DNA from: Alphaproteobacteria bacterium
GTDB taxonomy: Bacteria; Pseudomonadota; Alphaproteobacteria; Rickettsiales; JABCZZ01
DNA length: 64,000 bases
NCBI GenBank assembly: GCA_013289445.1
Contig: JABCZZ010000001.1
Location: 1-64,000 of the forward strand
Reading direction: 5' to 3'
Shown: one piece after another, positions 17,214 through 26,657 of the stretch
How the letters are laid out: each line of letters opens with the position of its first letter
Numbering within the stretch: the first letter of the stretch is position 1
Notes under the pieces: generated by a model
Told to the model about the DNA's origin: nothing
The model's input: only the letters and a program-made list of their open reading frames with translations
The model's database searches: none
Translations under genes and position numbers: made by a program

Positions 17214-19187
17214 TTAATTATTGCCTGGGTCATCGTTTTTGCGGCTATCGATAGTTAGATTCTTGTGCGGAATAGCATACATGCACATCTGAATGCTGGT
17301 GGAAGCAATAATCGTGCATTCGATCTTTTTAATCCCCGCCGTCTTTTCAATTTTTCCTGACGCCTGCAGTGCAAGCAGGTCATAGGCGAGCTTATCATTT
17401 ACTATCCATGTCGCATCCCTTAGCGCATTAAACCGAGCAATGTCCTGAGCGGGTGCTATTGCCGGTTCATCGGCAACAATAAGCAAGGCGTCAGCCCCGG
17501 TAGATTTAAAGAACTCGGGAATACTCTGCTGTGTGTACACCTCCGCAAGGTAATGGGGGAAAAAGGCATCTACTTCAGGGTTCCTGGCGGTGACAAGGTT
17601 AGAAACTAATAACGGATCAACAGTACGCGAATTCGTGCCGATAACAGGCAGGATAATATGCTTGAATCCATGACGTGCTGCATTGTCTACAATATAATTT
17701 GCCACCGTATCGTGTGGATTGGGCTTAATGGTCACCAAATCCGGAAATGCGCCCCGGGGAGCTTCGGCGGAGGAACGGGCAAGGTCAGATGCACCGACCG
17801 TATAGCCTAATGCAACCGTTTGCGTATGCGCGCTGTATATCCATACCAGTCCCGCCAACTGCCATGTAGCAACCAACGCCAATACACCAAGACGCAAATA
17901 CCACACGCGTCCTTTCATAAGGGCGGGAATAATAAGTAAAATAAACAAAACGCATAGTGCGGTTGTCACTTTGCGTTGGGTAAACTGGACAGTAAACAGC
18001 GCTAATATCAACGGAACAGGCAGAAGTGCCACGAGATAAAGAAGCGGTTGATGCAACAACTGCTTTCTTTGTTCTTTGGTGATGCAGAAGAAAAAGCTTG
18101 TCAGGCCCAGCAAGCTCACTACAGCAAACGGCAATAATCCGGCGCCAAGAATATAGCTTCTTATAATCTCATAAAATGGCGGTTTTATAATCCCGGTGGC
18201 ATCTTTCGACAGACTGCATTCGTATACCCACTCCACCAGATTGGAAACGAATTTCCAATAGTACAATACCGTTAGCAGGCATAGGCCGCTGAATGCCTGA
18301 AGTAAATATGGCGGCCGCGAACGGCTCCACCAATGGACATAGGCTAAACTGCCAAACAAACCCAGAAACAGCACCCCGGTCAAGGCGAAGGCTACCATGC
18401 CGATTTGAGTAAATATTTTAGCTCTTTCTGGCACAAGGAAAATACCGGAATGCGGATCAAAGCCGTGATGAAACCATGCCGCAAGGATCAGAACGGTAAC
18501 ACTTGTCATGACTACGCATGCCACAGCATAAATCTGCCCAAAACTCATAATCTTTTTTTTCCATCCCAGCGCCATGAAGAGGATGAATATGGGCGCCAAA
18601 TGGGTGAGTGATTCAATCGGGCGCATGATAAATGCGACGAATGCTGCCAGCACAAAATAACTGCTGTGCCGGGCATCCTGAAGATCACGTGAACGGACTA
18701 AGTGATAGAGCGTCGCCAGAACAGCGGGTAGAAAAACAGTTTCAGAAAATGCGAAATAAGCAGAAGGCCATTGCACTAGCGGCGTTAAACCCAGCAAAAC
18801 GGCCCCTAATGCAGAAGGGCCTGCATCAAGCGTCAGGCGCAACAGCCTATATATATATAATGTGGATATAAAAGTGCAAAACAACGTCAGGCCAGCAGCC
18901 GCAAGCATTAAATTACCGCCCGCAAGCAGCTGAAACGGCACCTCCACCAGATAAAGAGCGATAGGCCGCCACTCGCGCATTTTATAGAGCGCATGGATGA
19001 ATTCGCTCCACTGATGATGAAATGCGTATTGAGCAATAAAATAAGATCGCTCCAACGGGGCGGCAGCATCGGAAATCGGAAGCTGGGTATTATGCAGCAG
19101 CCATATTACCTGGATCAGTGCGGGCACAAGCGCAACGCATAACGCGGGTAACCATTTAGGGATCTTGCGAGTCTTAGGATGGGGCAT
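17214..19187 (-). CDS. Polytopic GT-C-like glycosyltransferase / membrane protein
   Basis: 657-residue inner-membrane protein, on the opposite strand to its neighbours. The first hydrophobic segment (about 13-31) is followed by a periplasmic loop with Asp40 (PISDAAAP), the place where GT-C enzymes carry a catalytic acidic residue. About eleven more hydrophobic segments run to residue 440. A soluble C-terminal domain (about 470-657) follows. GT-C proteins transfer sugars from polyprenyl-phosphate donors on the periplasmic side. The donor may come from the Dpm1-like enzyme at 21311. Assignment is by topology, with no strong signature. Confidence 0.55.
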   Translation of the reverse strand: MPHPKTRKIPKWLPALCVALVPALIQVIWLLHNTQLPISDAAAPLERSYFIAQYAFHHQWSEFIHALYKMREWRPIALYLVEVPFQLLAGGNLMLAAAGLTLFCTFISTLYIYRLLRLTLDAGPSALGAVLLGLTPLVQWPSAYFAFSETVFLPAVLATLYHLVRSRDLQDARHSSYFVLAAFVAFIMRPIESLTHLAPIFILFMALGWKKKIMSFGQIYAVACVVMTSVTVLILAAWFHHGFDPHSGIFLVPERAKIFTQIGMVAFALTGVLFLGLFGSLAYVHWWSRSRPPYLLQAFSGLCLLTVLYYWKFVSNLVEWVYECSLSKDATGIIKPPFYEIIRSYILGAGLLPFAVVSLLGLTSFFFCITKEQRKQLLHQPLLYLVALLPVPLILALFTVQFTQRKVTTALCVLFILLIIPALMKGRVWYLRLGVLALVATWQLAGLVWIYSAHTQTVALGYTVGASDLARSSAEAPRGAFPDLVTIKPNPHDTVANYIVDNAARHGFKHIILPVIGTNSRTVDPLLVSNLVTARNPEVDAFFPHYLAEVYTQQSIPEFFKSTGADALLIVADEPAIAPAQDIARFNALRDATWIVNDKLAYDLLALQASGKIEKTAGIKKIECTIIASTSIQMCMYAIPHKNLTIDSRKNDDPGNN

Positions 19188-19264
19188 GTAAAAGCCTTAA
19201 TCCATACCTCCATATGAGGTCAAGGCAGAAGGGCTTCATTGCAGGTTTGAGGCCAAGAAAGCTG

Positions 19265-19292
19265 TTGAATTTAACCTTTCGTCATCTATACC
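19265..19292 (+). promoter_or_regulatory. Candidate promoter giving a near-leaderless transcript
   Basis: TTGAAT (19265-19270), 16-base spacer, TATACC (19287-19292). The predicted start of transcription falls at about 19299-19300, on the ATG of the next gene, which has no Shine-Dalgarno. Confidence 0.35.
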
Positions 19293-19299
19293 ATACCCT

Positions 19300-21210
19300 A
19301 TGATTAAAGGCCGAATTAAAAACCTCAGGCTCTCTCTTGCACAGCCGTTATTGCACGATGTCGATACTTCCGGCGCATATTCCTGCCGTATATTTTTTCT
19401 TCTTTTTATAGCTGCCTTTATTTGTCATTGGCCGGATCTGCTCAATGGCGGTGTATTTCATGACGATAACATCTACGGCGTAATCAATTCGCCGGAATAT
19501 TCAATCTTCCAGACGCAAGGCGTTGGTCAGCCATGGTTTGGCTGGTGGTTTTGGCTCACTCTTTTCCCCCTGAGCAGCTTTAAAATATACTGCGCACGCC
19601 TGACAGTATTCGGCTGCAACATCGCCGTAGGATTCCTGCTATGGAAAACCTGTTCAAGAATACGGTTTTTTGACAGCTGGATGGCTGTTCTACTTGCAGT
19701 TTTGTTTGTGGTGGCGCCTGCCGCGCCAACCACACGCATTTATCTTACCATCACCAAATATCTGGTCTGCTTGCTTCTATGGGCAATTGGAACCTATGTA
19801 TCCGTCTTTAAAAAAGCTATCGGCTGGCGTATTTTCGCATTGATATGCCTTGCTATCTCATTTCTAACCAGCTCCTTACTGGTGTTTTATGCGGTGAGCC
19901 TATTATTGATGCTGTTGATGGATGCTGAGCATTCACCGCAAAGATCCATTACACTGCAGGCATGGGCCTCAAAAAGAATGGATTTCATTCTCCTGCCTTG
20001 CGTACTTTTCATCCTTCAGAGAATATTTTTCCCCACTGGCGATTATAACGCGTTGAAGCCCATTTTTTTCCTTAAAATATCTTACGGGATCTTCTACTTC
20101 CTGAATGCCGATGTTGCCGTAATTTTTTATCTGTTCAAAAAAATGATTTTTGCTCACTGGTCAAATATCGCGCTGTTCATCTTATTAAGTGCAGCATTGA
20201 CACCGCTGGTAATGTACTGGATGCGAAAATCAGTGTTTGGGGACAAAACAATCATGCTCAGGAAAGCCTGTGTTGTTCTGATCATTGCCTGCGTTCTGTT
20301 CTTTCTTGCAATGTTTCCCTATTTCGCCGTGGGAAAAACACCGTTGTTTTATGACTGGCACAGCCGCCTTCAATTGCTGTTAGCATTCCCGCTGGCTTTC
20401 TTCGGGCTAAGCGCCGTTCTTTTTGTGATGACCTACGGGGGCAAGCCCATTGCCGCGGTTGTAGCCTCATGCATTATCAGTATTTTTATCATGGTTACGC
20501 TTTATTTTACTATTGAATATCAGCGTGACTGGGTCAAGGAGTTGTCACTGCGTGAGCATTTCCACACAGACAGTGCTTTTACTCAAAATAACAGTTTTCT
20601 TTTTTGTGACGATGTTCCCCATAACGCGCTGTATCGCCAATATGCCTGGCATGAATATGCAAGCTTATATTATGAGGCCAATGGCCGTTATTCATTCGGC
20701 GAAGACATCATACGTGCAACGGATGTTTCTTTTCAGCATACCGTTGATCAAGATTTAGGGGAAATGTATGCGCAACATGTCATAGCCAAAGATTTTCCTG
20801 GTTTTGCATCCTGGAGTTCTGCGCCTATGGCACCTAAGGGATTCAGCATTTATCCTGATGTTTATGTTCAAAAAGGCAACATCGTGCTTGTTAACCTTGT
20901 AGTGAATTCCTCGTTCTTGTCTTCTGCCTCACTTCTAAGAAACTTATCTGAAGCTTTTGCATTCTCTATCGGCTGGATTTCCAACCCCGATAGCCAAAAA
21001 ACTTTTCTTGAGAATTTTCTAAGCGTCCACACCGAAATCATTCCAACAGATGTCATGAATGCTTATATTGCCGATTATACGGCAAACGGTCATTCGAATA
21101 AACTCAATCTGGCAGCAAAATGTGGCCCTCAAAGTGCATTTGTACCGCTTGACCGGCTAGACAGGGAACGTGTTTTAGGATTTTTCAGGCACAGCGCTTT
21201 TGTAAAATAA
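19300..21210 (+). CDS. Large polytopic membrane protein, possible GT-C glycosyltransferase
   Basis: 636 residues with about eleven hydrophobic segments between residues 30 and 415 and a soluble C-terminal part of about 200 residues. After the first segment comes FHDDNIYG with Asp55-Asp56, where GT-C enzymes usually have their catalytic acidic pair. No family signature is clear enough for a name. The DNA is visibly AT-richer than its surroundings (about 35% GC in the line starting 20041), which suggests a separate origin. No Shine-Dalgarno precedes the ATG. It is separated from its divergent neighbour by 112 bases. Confidence 0.6.
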   Translation: MIKGRIKNLRLSLAQPLLHDVDTSGAYSCRIFFLLFIAAFICHWPDLLNGGVFHDDNIYGVINSPEYSIFQTQGVGQPWFGWWFWLTLFPLSSFKIYCARLTVFGCNIAVGFLLWKTCSRIRFFDSWMAVLLAVLFVVAPAAPTTRIYLTITKYLVCLLLWAIGTYVSVFKKAIGWRIFALICLAISFLTSSLLVFYAVSLLLMLLMDAEHSPQRSITLQAWASKRMDFILLPCVLFILQRIFFPTGDYNALKPIFFLKISYGIFYFLNADVAVIFYLFKKMIFAHWSNIALFILLSAALTPLVMYWMRKSVFGDKTIMLRKACVVLIIACVLFFLAMFPYFAVGKTPLFYDWHSRLQLLLAFPLAFFGLSAVLFVMTYGGKPIAAVVASCIISIFIMVTLYFTIEYQRDWVKELSLREHFHTDSAFTQNNSFLFCDDVPHNALYRQYAWHEYASLYYEANGRYSFGEDIIRATDVSFQHTVDQDLGEMYAQHVIAKDFPGFASWSSAPMAPKGFSIYPDVYVQKGNIVLVNLVVNSSFLSSASLLRNLSEAFAFSIGWISNPDSQKTFLENFLSVHTEIIPTDVMNAYIADYTANGHSNKLNLAAKCGPQSAFVPLDRLDRERVLGFFRHSAFVK

Positions 21211-21246
21211 TACTAACGCAATTACAGGCTGATATGGCAAATCGGT

Positions 21247-21275
21247 TTGACAGCCCCCCTGCAAGCCCCTAGTCT
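21247..21275 (+). promoter_or_regulatory. Candidate promoter with consensus -35 box
   Basis: Perfect TTGACA at 21247-21252, 17-base spacer, weak TAGTCT at 21270-21275, in the 100-base gap before the GTG at 21311. The -10 box matches consensus only at three positions. Confidence 0.35.
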
Positions 21276-21310
21276 GCCTGCGGAATATAACCATCTGCCG
21301 AAAGCCCTCT

Positions 21311-22012
21311 GTGAAGATCACCTTAATCGTACTTACCTGGAATGAATATGACAGCATGCAGGTCATCATGCCGCGTGTGGATCGTTCGCTTTTCGAACAG
21401 ATCCTGATTCTCGACGGCGGCTCGACCGACGGCACAATCGAATGGTCCAGAAAACAGGGATACGAAGTGTACGTGCAGAAAGAAAAAGGCCTGCGCAAAG
21501 CTTATCAGGAAGCCATGCCGTTGGTGCGCGGAGATGTTATCATCACTTTTTCTCCTGATGGCAATTCCGTGCCCGAAGAACTCCCTGCCCTCATCGCCAA
21601 AATGAAAGAGGGCTACGACATGGTTATCGTCTCACGTTATAAAGATGACGCTAAAAGCGAAGACGATGATGTCGTCACGGCCTTTGGCAACTGGTTCTTT
21701 ACGACGCTTACCAATATAGTCTTCGGCGGCAAATACACCGATGCATTCGTTATTTACCGCGGTTACCGCAAACAATTATTTTACGATCTGGAATTTGATA
21801 CTGACCGGGGATTCACTACTCCGGAATGGCTGTTTCATACCAATGTCAGCATAGAGCCTCTACTTTCGATGCGCGCCGCCAAACGCAAGCTTAAAGTCAC
21901 TGATATTCCCGGCGATGAACCCGCACGCATTGCCGGGGTGCGTAAATTGCAGGTGATACGCTGGGGATTAACCTTCCTCTGGCAAATCGCCATTGAGCGC
22001 TTTTCCAAATGA
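21311..22012 (+). CDS. Dpm1-like family 2 glycosyltransferase
   Basis: 233-residue soluble GT2 enzyme resembling dolichol/polyprenyl-phosphate sugar synthases. The GT-A opening ITLIVLTWNE (3-12), the DGGSTDGT loop (35-42) and an acceptor-metal site SPDGN (81-85) in place of the usual D-A-D are visible. It has no C-terminal membrane domain, like the soluble Dpm1 class. Such enzymes make polyprenyl-phosphate-linked sugars, the donors for GT-C proteins, three of which lie in this cluster. The GTG start has no strong Shine-Dalgarno. It overlaps the next gene by 4 bases (ATGA). Confidence 0.82.
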   Translation: MKITLIVLTWNEYDSMQVIMPRVDRSLFEQILILDGGSTDGTIEWSRKQGYEVYVQKEKGLRKAYQEAMPLVRGDVIITFSPDGNSVPEELPALIAKMKEGYDMVIVSRYKDDAKSEDDDVVTAFGNWFFTTLTNIVFGGKYTDAFVIYRGYRKQLFYDLEFDTDRGFTTPEWLFHTNVSIEPLLSMRAAKRKLKVTDIPGDEPARIAGVRKLQVIRWGLTFLWQIAIERFSK

Positions 22013-22875
22013 CCTTTTCTGTGGCTATTACTGGAGCCAATGGCTATGTAGGCGGCCTGCTGGCCGATGCCTTGCGTAAAGAAGGCCATCATATTTACAG
22101 CATGGGCAGAAGAGCCCGGCCTCAGGACGAAGGGGTTTTTGTGCCATTCCACCTAGGGCAGAAAAACGATTATGCGGTACTCGATAAAACAGATGTACTG
22201 ATTCATTGCGCATATGACTTCAGCGCGCGGTCATGGCAAGAAATATGCCGTATCAATATTGATGCAAGCAATGAACTGTTGCGGGAGGCACACCGGCGCG
22301 GCGTAAAAAAGATTATTTTTCTTTCCTCTATCTGCGCATATGAAAACGCAAAGTCTTATTACGGCAAAGCCAAGCTGGCTATCGAAAAACAGGCTACTCT
22401 GGTGGGGGCAGTCAATCTGCGCCCGGGAACAGTGTTTGGCAAAAATGCAGCAGGCATTATTGGGACTATTAGCGCATTTATACGTAAAAACCGCATTGTC
22501 CCGCTTATCGGCATGGGCGGCCAGATTTTCTATCCTTGCCATGAAGACGATCTGACTGGCGTAGTTAGCAAACTTCTTGCATTGCCTGCGCTGCCTGCCA
22601 CCCCTGTCACTGCTGCCTGCAAGGAAACTATTACTTATAAGAAATTGGTACAGTTTCTTGCTAAAGCAGAGCATAGGAAAGTAGTGCTACTTCCCATTCC
22701 GTATGTCTTTATCTATGCCCTATTTGCTATTTTGCAAAAGCTGGACATTCACACGGTGCGCGGAACGGACAGCCTGATAAATCTTAATAACCCCAATCTA
22801 CACCCCGATTTTCGCGAGGCGCAGAAGCTTGGTGTTATTTTTCATCCACTGACGCTTGCGTCACTGAGAAATTAA
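22009..22875 (+). CDS. NAD-dependent epimerase/dehydratase (extended SDR)
   Basis: 288 residues. The nucleotide-binding motif GANGYVGG (8-15), the Ser of FLSSICAY and the catalytic pair YGKAK (Tyr-x3-Lys, about residue 119) are intact, so it should be an active NAD(P)-dependent sugar enzyme. Coupled to the Dpm1-like gene by ATGA; together they may make and load one sugar onto polyprenyl phosphate. Its last 41 bases overlap the 3' end of the convergent gene at 22835. Substrate unknown. Confidence 0.83.
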   Translation: MTFSVAITGANGYVGGLLADALRKEGHHIYSMGRRARPQDEGVFVPFHLGQKNDYAVLDKTDVLIHCAYDFSARSWQEICRINIDASNELLREAHRRGVKKIIFLSSICAYENAKSYYGKAKLAIEKQATLVGAVNLRPGTVFGKNAAGIIGTISAFIRKNRIVPLIGMGGQIFYPCHEDDLTGVVSKLLALPALPATPVTAACKETITYKKLVQFLAKAEHRKVVLLPIPYVFIYALFAILQKLDIHTVRGTDSLINLNNPNLHPDFREAQKLGVIFHPLTLASLRN

Positions 22876-24229
22876 TAGGGTACTGAATAAAAAATAACGT
22901 CGGCGATAACAAGAGAAAGCTGAAAGCAACAGCCATTCCAAGCCGATAAAGCCGCAGACGCCCGGCCTGCTGGTTTAAATCAATAATTCTTCCAAAAAAC
23001 AGGGCTACGGCGATTACGACCGGATAAATATAGCGTGCGTCTGCATATTGAGGGTTACCCAGGCGAATTCGCATGAATACCATCGCACCTATCATGATTA
23101 GGCAGAACACCCAAAGCAATATACAGCTCCTGTCTTTGATTAATACGCCGCCAAAACGAATCAAGCCCTCGACAAGATAGATAAGTATGACGAGCCAAAG
23201 CACATTCAGCAGTATGGGGATATATACCGCTTTCCACATAATATCGCCGTTGCCCAGCATGAGAGAATGCAGCAGCATGTTCCAGAACATGCCGCTGCTA
23301 AGCCCTGAATTAGTGTCGAAAGCAAAAAGAAAAACATTGAACGAACCGAATGTGTCAAGCCAGAAAAGTCTTACCGGTGCAAGCGTTCCGCTGATGATGA
23401 GCCATGTTGTCCAGTGCTGCTCTCTGCCAAAAGTCAACAGGCAGCAGACGAGCATAAAAGAAATAGACAATAGAAGAGGCGGGTTTAGCAATTCGCGCCA
23501 TTTTCTACGGTATTCATAAAGCATTATTGCGAGCGCCCCCACCGTCAATAACAGCATCAGCAAGCCTGTGCTCTTAGCCAGTACGCAGAGGCCTGATCCT
23601 ATAAATGCCTTGCTCAGATTAAGCGGATCATTTTTTTGGCACCAGCCCGCAAGCGCATAAAGCGTGAATGCCTCCGTTGCATAAAGAAGTATATCACACA
23701 TGAGACGCGCACCCATCGTAACGCCGATAGGCCAGAAGAGTAGCAACAATACTCCGGCATAATAGCCGCTGGTCTGCTGAGGCAATAACAGGCGTAACAT
23801 GCTTATTCCCATAAGGATAAATACGATAAAGCACATCATGGATACATGGCGTGCTGTTTGCAGCGGATCACTGTGGGTATATTGCGCCAGCTTATAAAGC
23901 CCTGCCGCCACGATATAAAACGCGGGAGGATGCCGGGTGGCTGAATTTACCGCCTGAGTAGGCAGCGCATCATGTTGCGCTATGTAACTTACGTAGCCGG
24001 CATGGGACTGGGCATCAATAGTGAACTGATCCCACCGTGTATGATAAAAATGAAAATAATACAGGCTTACGGCAACAAACAGCAGCGCAATTGTTCGCGC
24101 ATCAAATCGCTGCCACTTTGCGTATAAAAACGTCAAAAGACAAACCGGTAATGGAAAAATATAATAGAGTATAGAGCACTCCTTTGGCGGAATTAATAAC
24201 GTCGGCAGTAGGCCTTCATCTGCGACCAC
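22835..24229 (-). CDS. ArnT/PMT-like GT-C glycosyltransferase
   Basis: 464-residue polytopic protein. The first loop carries Asp72 and His76 (FTIDAQSH) and then RHPPAFY (99-105), the pattern of the PMT_2/ArnT group, where D-x3-H and H-P-P-x-x-Y mark the active-site loop. About eleven hydrophobic segments follow. It probably moves a sugar from a polyprenyl-phosphate to a glycolipid or protein on the periplasmic side. The start is uncertain: the GTG at 24229 lies 37 bases inside the upstream gene; an AAGGAG at about residue 16-17 hints at a later non-ATG start. The 3' end overlaps the convergent SDR gene. Confidence 0.75.
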   Translation of the reverse strand: MVADEGLLPTLLIPPKECSILYYIFPLPVCLLTFLYAKWQRFDARTIALLFVAVSLYYFHFYHTRWDQFTIDAQSHAGYVSYIAQHDALPTQAVNSATRHPPAFYIVAAGLYKLAQYTHSDPLQTARHVSMMCFIVFILMGISMLRLLLPQQTSGYYAGVLLLLFWPIGVTMGARLMCDILLYATEAFTLYALAGWCQKNDPLNLSKAFIGSGLCVLAKSTGLLMLLLTVGALAIMLYEYRRKWRELLNPPLLLSISFMLVCCLLTFGREQHWTTWLIISGTLAPVRLFWLDTFGSFNVFLFAFDTNSGLSSGMFWNMLLHSLMLGNGDIMWKAVYIPILLNVLWLVILIYLVEGLIRFGGVLIKDRSCILLWVFCLIMIGAMVFMRIRLGNPQYADARYIYPVVIAVALFFGRIIDLNQQAGRLRLYRLGMAVAFSFLLLSPTLFFIQYPINFSVTQASVDEK

Positions 24230-25524
24230 ACTATTTCAAACCAGTTGGGCGGAGGGTATTCAATTTTACAGGCCTCATATACAGACGGCGGTATTAGATT
24301 CGCCCATAAATCGAGGTCGCCGTCATTTGACACTTCAGTTTTTTGCAGAGAAAGCCGCTGGCGAAAATGCGGCGCAAGAAATAGCTTGTTATTTATGCGA
24401 TTGGCGCTGATGGAAGATGTCCAGTTGCATTCAAAGAAAATGCCTTGCGCAGAAAGTGTCTTGGATATCATGCGTCCATAATAATCCACCTGATCGGCTG
24501 TCATCTCATTCATTGAAATGGTATTGATGCATAGATCAACATCGCTTACGGCCTCAAAAAATTCCGGCGACCGAAAAGTAGGAACAAACACCAGCCCATA
24601 TTCCGCAGGAACGGTTTTTTCCGCTTTGTAATAAAGTGCCTTATCTTTTAGCAGCGTCGCCAGGTAGCACGAGCTGAACAACAGCGATTCTACAAGATCC
24701 ACTGCAATAAACTGAAGTTTATCACCAAAGGACTTCTTGAGTTGATAACCCAGACCGCCATATCCCGCGCCTATCTCCATGACGCGGCAAACTCCTTTTT
24801 GCGCTATCTGGTGTTCCAGCACCTCAAATATGCCGCTGCGCGCAAGCACCGCTGACACTGCCCAGTAGCGCTGCGAATCACCATTGACCATGAAACCGCG
24901 ATAATTTCCTGCAATCTCTCCAAAGCGTAATGGCTGCTCATGCAGGTATTTAGGATCAATACGATCAATAATGGGGTCAAGATACGGTGTTACTTCGTCA
25001 ATGCGCCATGTCGGATTGATATGAGACGTAATAATGCTATCGAGATCATCGGGTAGCTCTGCCATGCCCTTATTGTAAAAATTATCAAACCACTTCGTGG
25101 TGGCTGGAAATTCTTCCGCTTTTGAGAGGTCAAACACGCGGTAATTTGAAAAGTGATGTGCAATCAGTCGTAGCCGATTTACGTTATTATATTTCTTCGA
25201 CAACAGCATCGCCGTGGTATGATCAACGACACCGTCTCTCCAGACATTGCCTCGGTCGAATAACGCATGATCGCGATTATGCGCCTTTGAATAGGGGATA
25301 ATCTGTTGCTGTTCGCTGATATAATAGTCAATAAGCGCACAGCAATAATCAAATTCCTGCTGGCTAAGGTAATGATTGCCTGAAGGCAGCGTCACATCAG
25401 TTGGTTTGAAGCCAACCATCGCAGAGCGCCAGATTTGCCTTGCTACGCGCACGGCGCGACGAAGCGCGCCATAGCCTTCCCGCAAAGCCCGCACCGCAGT
25501 GCGTATAATAGTCAAATCCTGCAT
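24193..25524 (-). CDS. Putative sugar O-methyltransferase
   Basis: 443-residue protein resembling the putative sugar O-methyltransferase family (TIGR04371 type). The SAM motif MEIGAGYGGLGYQ stands at about 249-261, followed by an acidic strand end (FIAVDLVES). A long N-terminal region (1-230) with conserved aromatic residues precedes it. The ATG has AAGGAG only two bases upstream. It shares 37 bases with the GT-C gene downstream, so they are probably co-transcribed. With the twin FkbM protein and the enzyme at 14096 this makes at least three methyltransferase genes in the cluster. Confidence 0.8.
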   Translation of the reverse strand: MQDLTIIRTAVRALREGYGALRRAVRVARQIWRSAMVGFKPTDVTLPSGNHYLSQQEFDYCCALIDYYISEQQQIIPYSKAHNRDHALFDRGNVWRDGVVDHTTAMLLSKKYNNVNRLRLIAHHFSNYRVFDLSKAEEFPATTKWFDNFYNKGMAELPDDLDSIITSHINPTWRIDEVTPYLDPIIDRIDPKYLHEQPLRFGEIAGNYRGFMVNGDSQRYWAVSAVLARSGIFEVLEHQIAQKGVCRVMEIGAGYGGLGYQLKKSFGDKLQFIAVDLVESLLFSSCYLATLLKDKALYYKAEKTVPAEYGLVFVPTFRSPEFFEAVSDVDLCINTISMNEMTADQVDYYGRMISKTLSAQGIFFECNWTSSISANRINNKLFLAPHFRQRLSLQKTEVSNDGDLDLWANLIPPSVYEACKIEYPPPNWFEIVWSQMKAYCRRY

Positions 25525-25654
25525 GGCTCCTTGCTCATTCGCATTCGTTACAATCCTTCATAACCCCTGTCACGGCATAATTGCCACTTAAAAAAATATG
25601 TTGGCAGATGTATTTGCGGCTTGCCGATTCAGCCTTATGCACTATGTTCTGGAC

Positions 25655-26656
25655 ATGGGATTTTATACCAATAAAAACGTGCTTGTAACCGGCGGAACCG
25701 GCTTGATTGGACGCCCGCTGGTTGAGCTGCTCATTACCGCCGGGGCAAAGGTCACCATCGTTTCGCTGGACGACCCTTCGCGCGCGCCCAAAGGTTCTAC
25801 TTTTATTAAAGCCGATCTGCGCGAATTCGCTAATTGCATGGAAGCCTGCAAGGGCCAAAGCATCGTCTTCCAGCTGGCAGGCGTTAAAGGCTCACCCAGC
25901 ATGACAAGCAAGCGGCCGGCAAGTTTCTTTGTTCCCACCATTCAGTTCTCCGTCAATATGATGGAAGCAGCGCGCAGATGTGGCGCAGAGCGGTTTCTTT
26001 TTGCGAGTTCTATCGGCGTCTATGCGCCCGCTGAAGTATTTTTTGAAGATGAGGTATGGAAAACTTTTCCTTCGCCCAACGATCGCTATGCCGGCTGGGC
26101 AAAGCGTATGGGTGAATTGCAGGCAGAGGCTTATAAAATCGAATATGACTGGAATACGATTTCCATCGTGCGTCCTGCCAACGTCTATGGTCCTTACGAT
26201 AATTTTAATCTTGAAAATGCGATGGTCATTCCTTCGCTCATTCGCCGTGCGGTGCAGGGTGAAAACCCGTTCACCGTCTGGGGCGACGGCACTCCGATTC
26301 GTGATTTCATCCACGCGAAGGACGTTGCGCGCGGCATGATGCTGGCGGTGGAAAAGAACATCACCGAGCCCATCAACCTGGGTTCAGGCACCGGCGTTAC
26401 CATCAGGCAAATTGCCGAAATGGTCGCCAAACATGCACCCGGCGGGCCTATCGATATTGTGTGGGACACATCCAAGCCGAAGGGTGATGCAAAACGTCTT
26501 ATGGATATGACCCGCGCCGCTTCCCATGGCTTTCGCTGCGAGATAAGCCTCGAACAGGGTATTAAAGAGACGATGCAGTGGTATCTTGCCAATCGCAACG
26601 ATGCCGACAAACGTTATATCGCCTTTAACGACCCGGCGAATCAAAAGCGCGCCTGA
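25655..26656 (+). CDS. NAD-dependent epimerase/dehydratase (GDP-sugar type), altered active site
   Basis: 333 residues from the ATG at 25655, which directly precedes the Rossmann strand; in-frame ATGs at 25637 and 25598 are alternatives. GGTGLIG (13-19) binds NAD(P). The RPANVYGPYDNF and GTPIRDFIHAKDVARG blocks are typical of nucleotide-sugar epimerases. The active-site helix reads RYAGWAK: Tyr145 is five residues from Lys150, not the usual four, and Ala occupies the standard Tyr place. It may therefore differ in chemistry. The SDR gene follows after one base. A role in making the cluster's nucleotide sugar is likely. Confidence 0.83.
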   Translation: MGFYTNKNVLVTGGTGLIGRPLVELLITAGAKVTIVSLDDPSRAPKGSTFIKADLREFANCMEACKGQSIVFQLAGVKGSPSMTSKRPASFFVPTIQFSVNMMEAARRCGAERFLFASSIGVYAPAEVFFEDEVWKTFPSPNDRYAGWAKRMGELQAEAYKIEYDWNTISIVRPANVYGPYDNFNLENAMVIPSLIRRAVQGENPFTVWGDGTPIRDFIHAKDVARGMMLAVEKNITEPINLGSGTGVTIRQIAEMVAKHAPGGPIDIVWDTSKPKGDAKRLMDMTRAASHGFRCEISLEQGIKETMQWYLANRNDADKRYIAFNDPANQKRA

Positions 26657-26657
26657 T

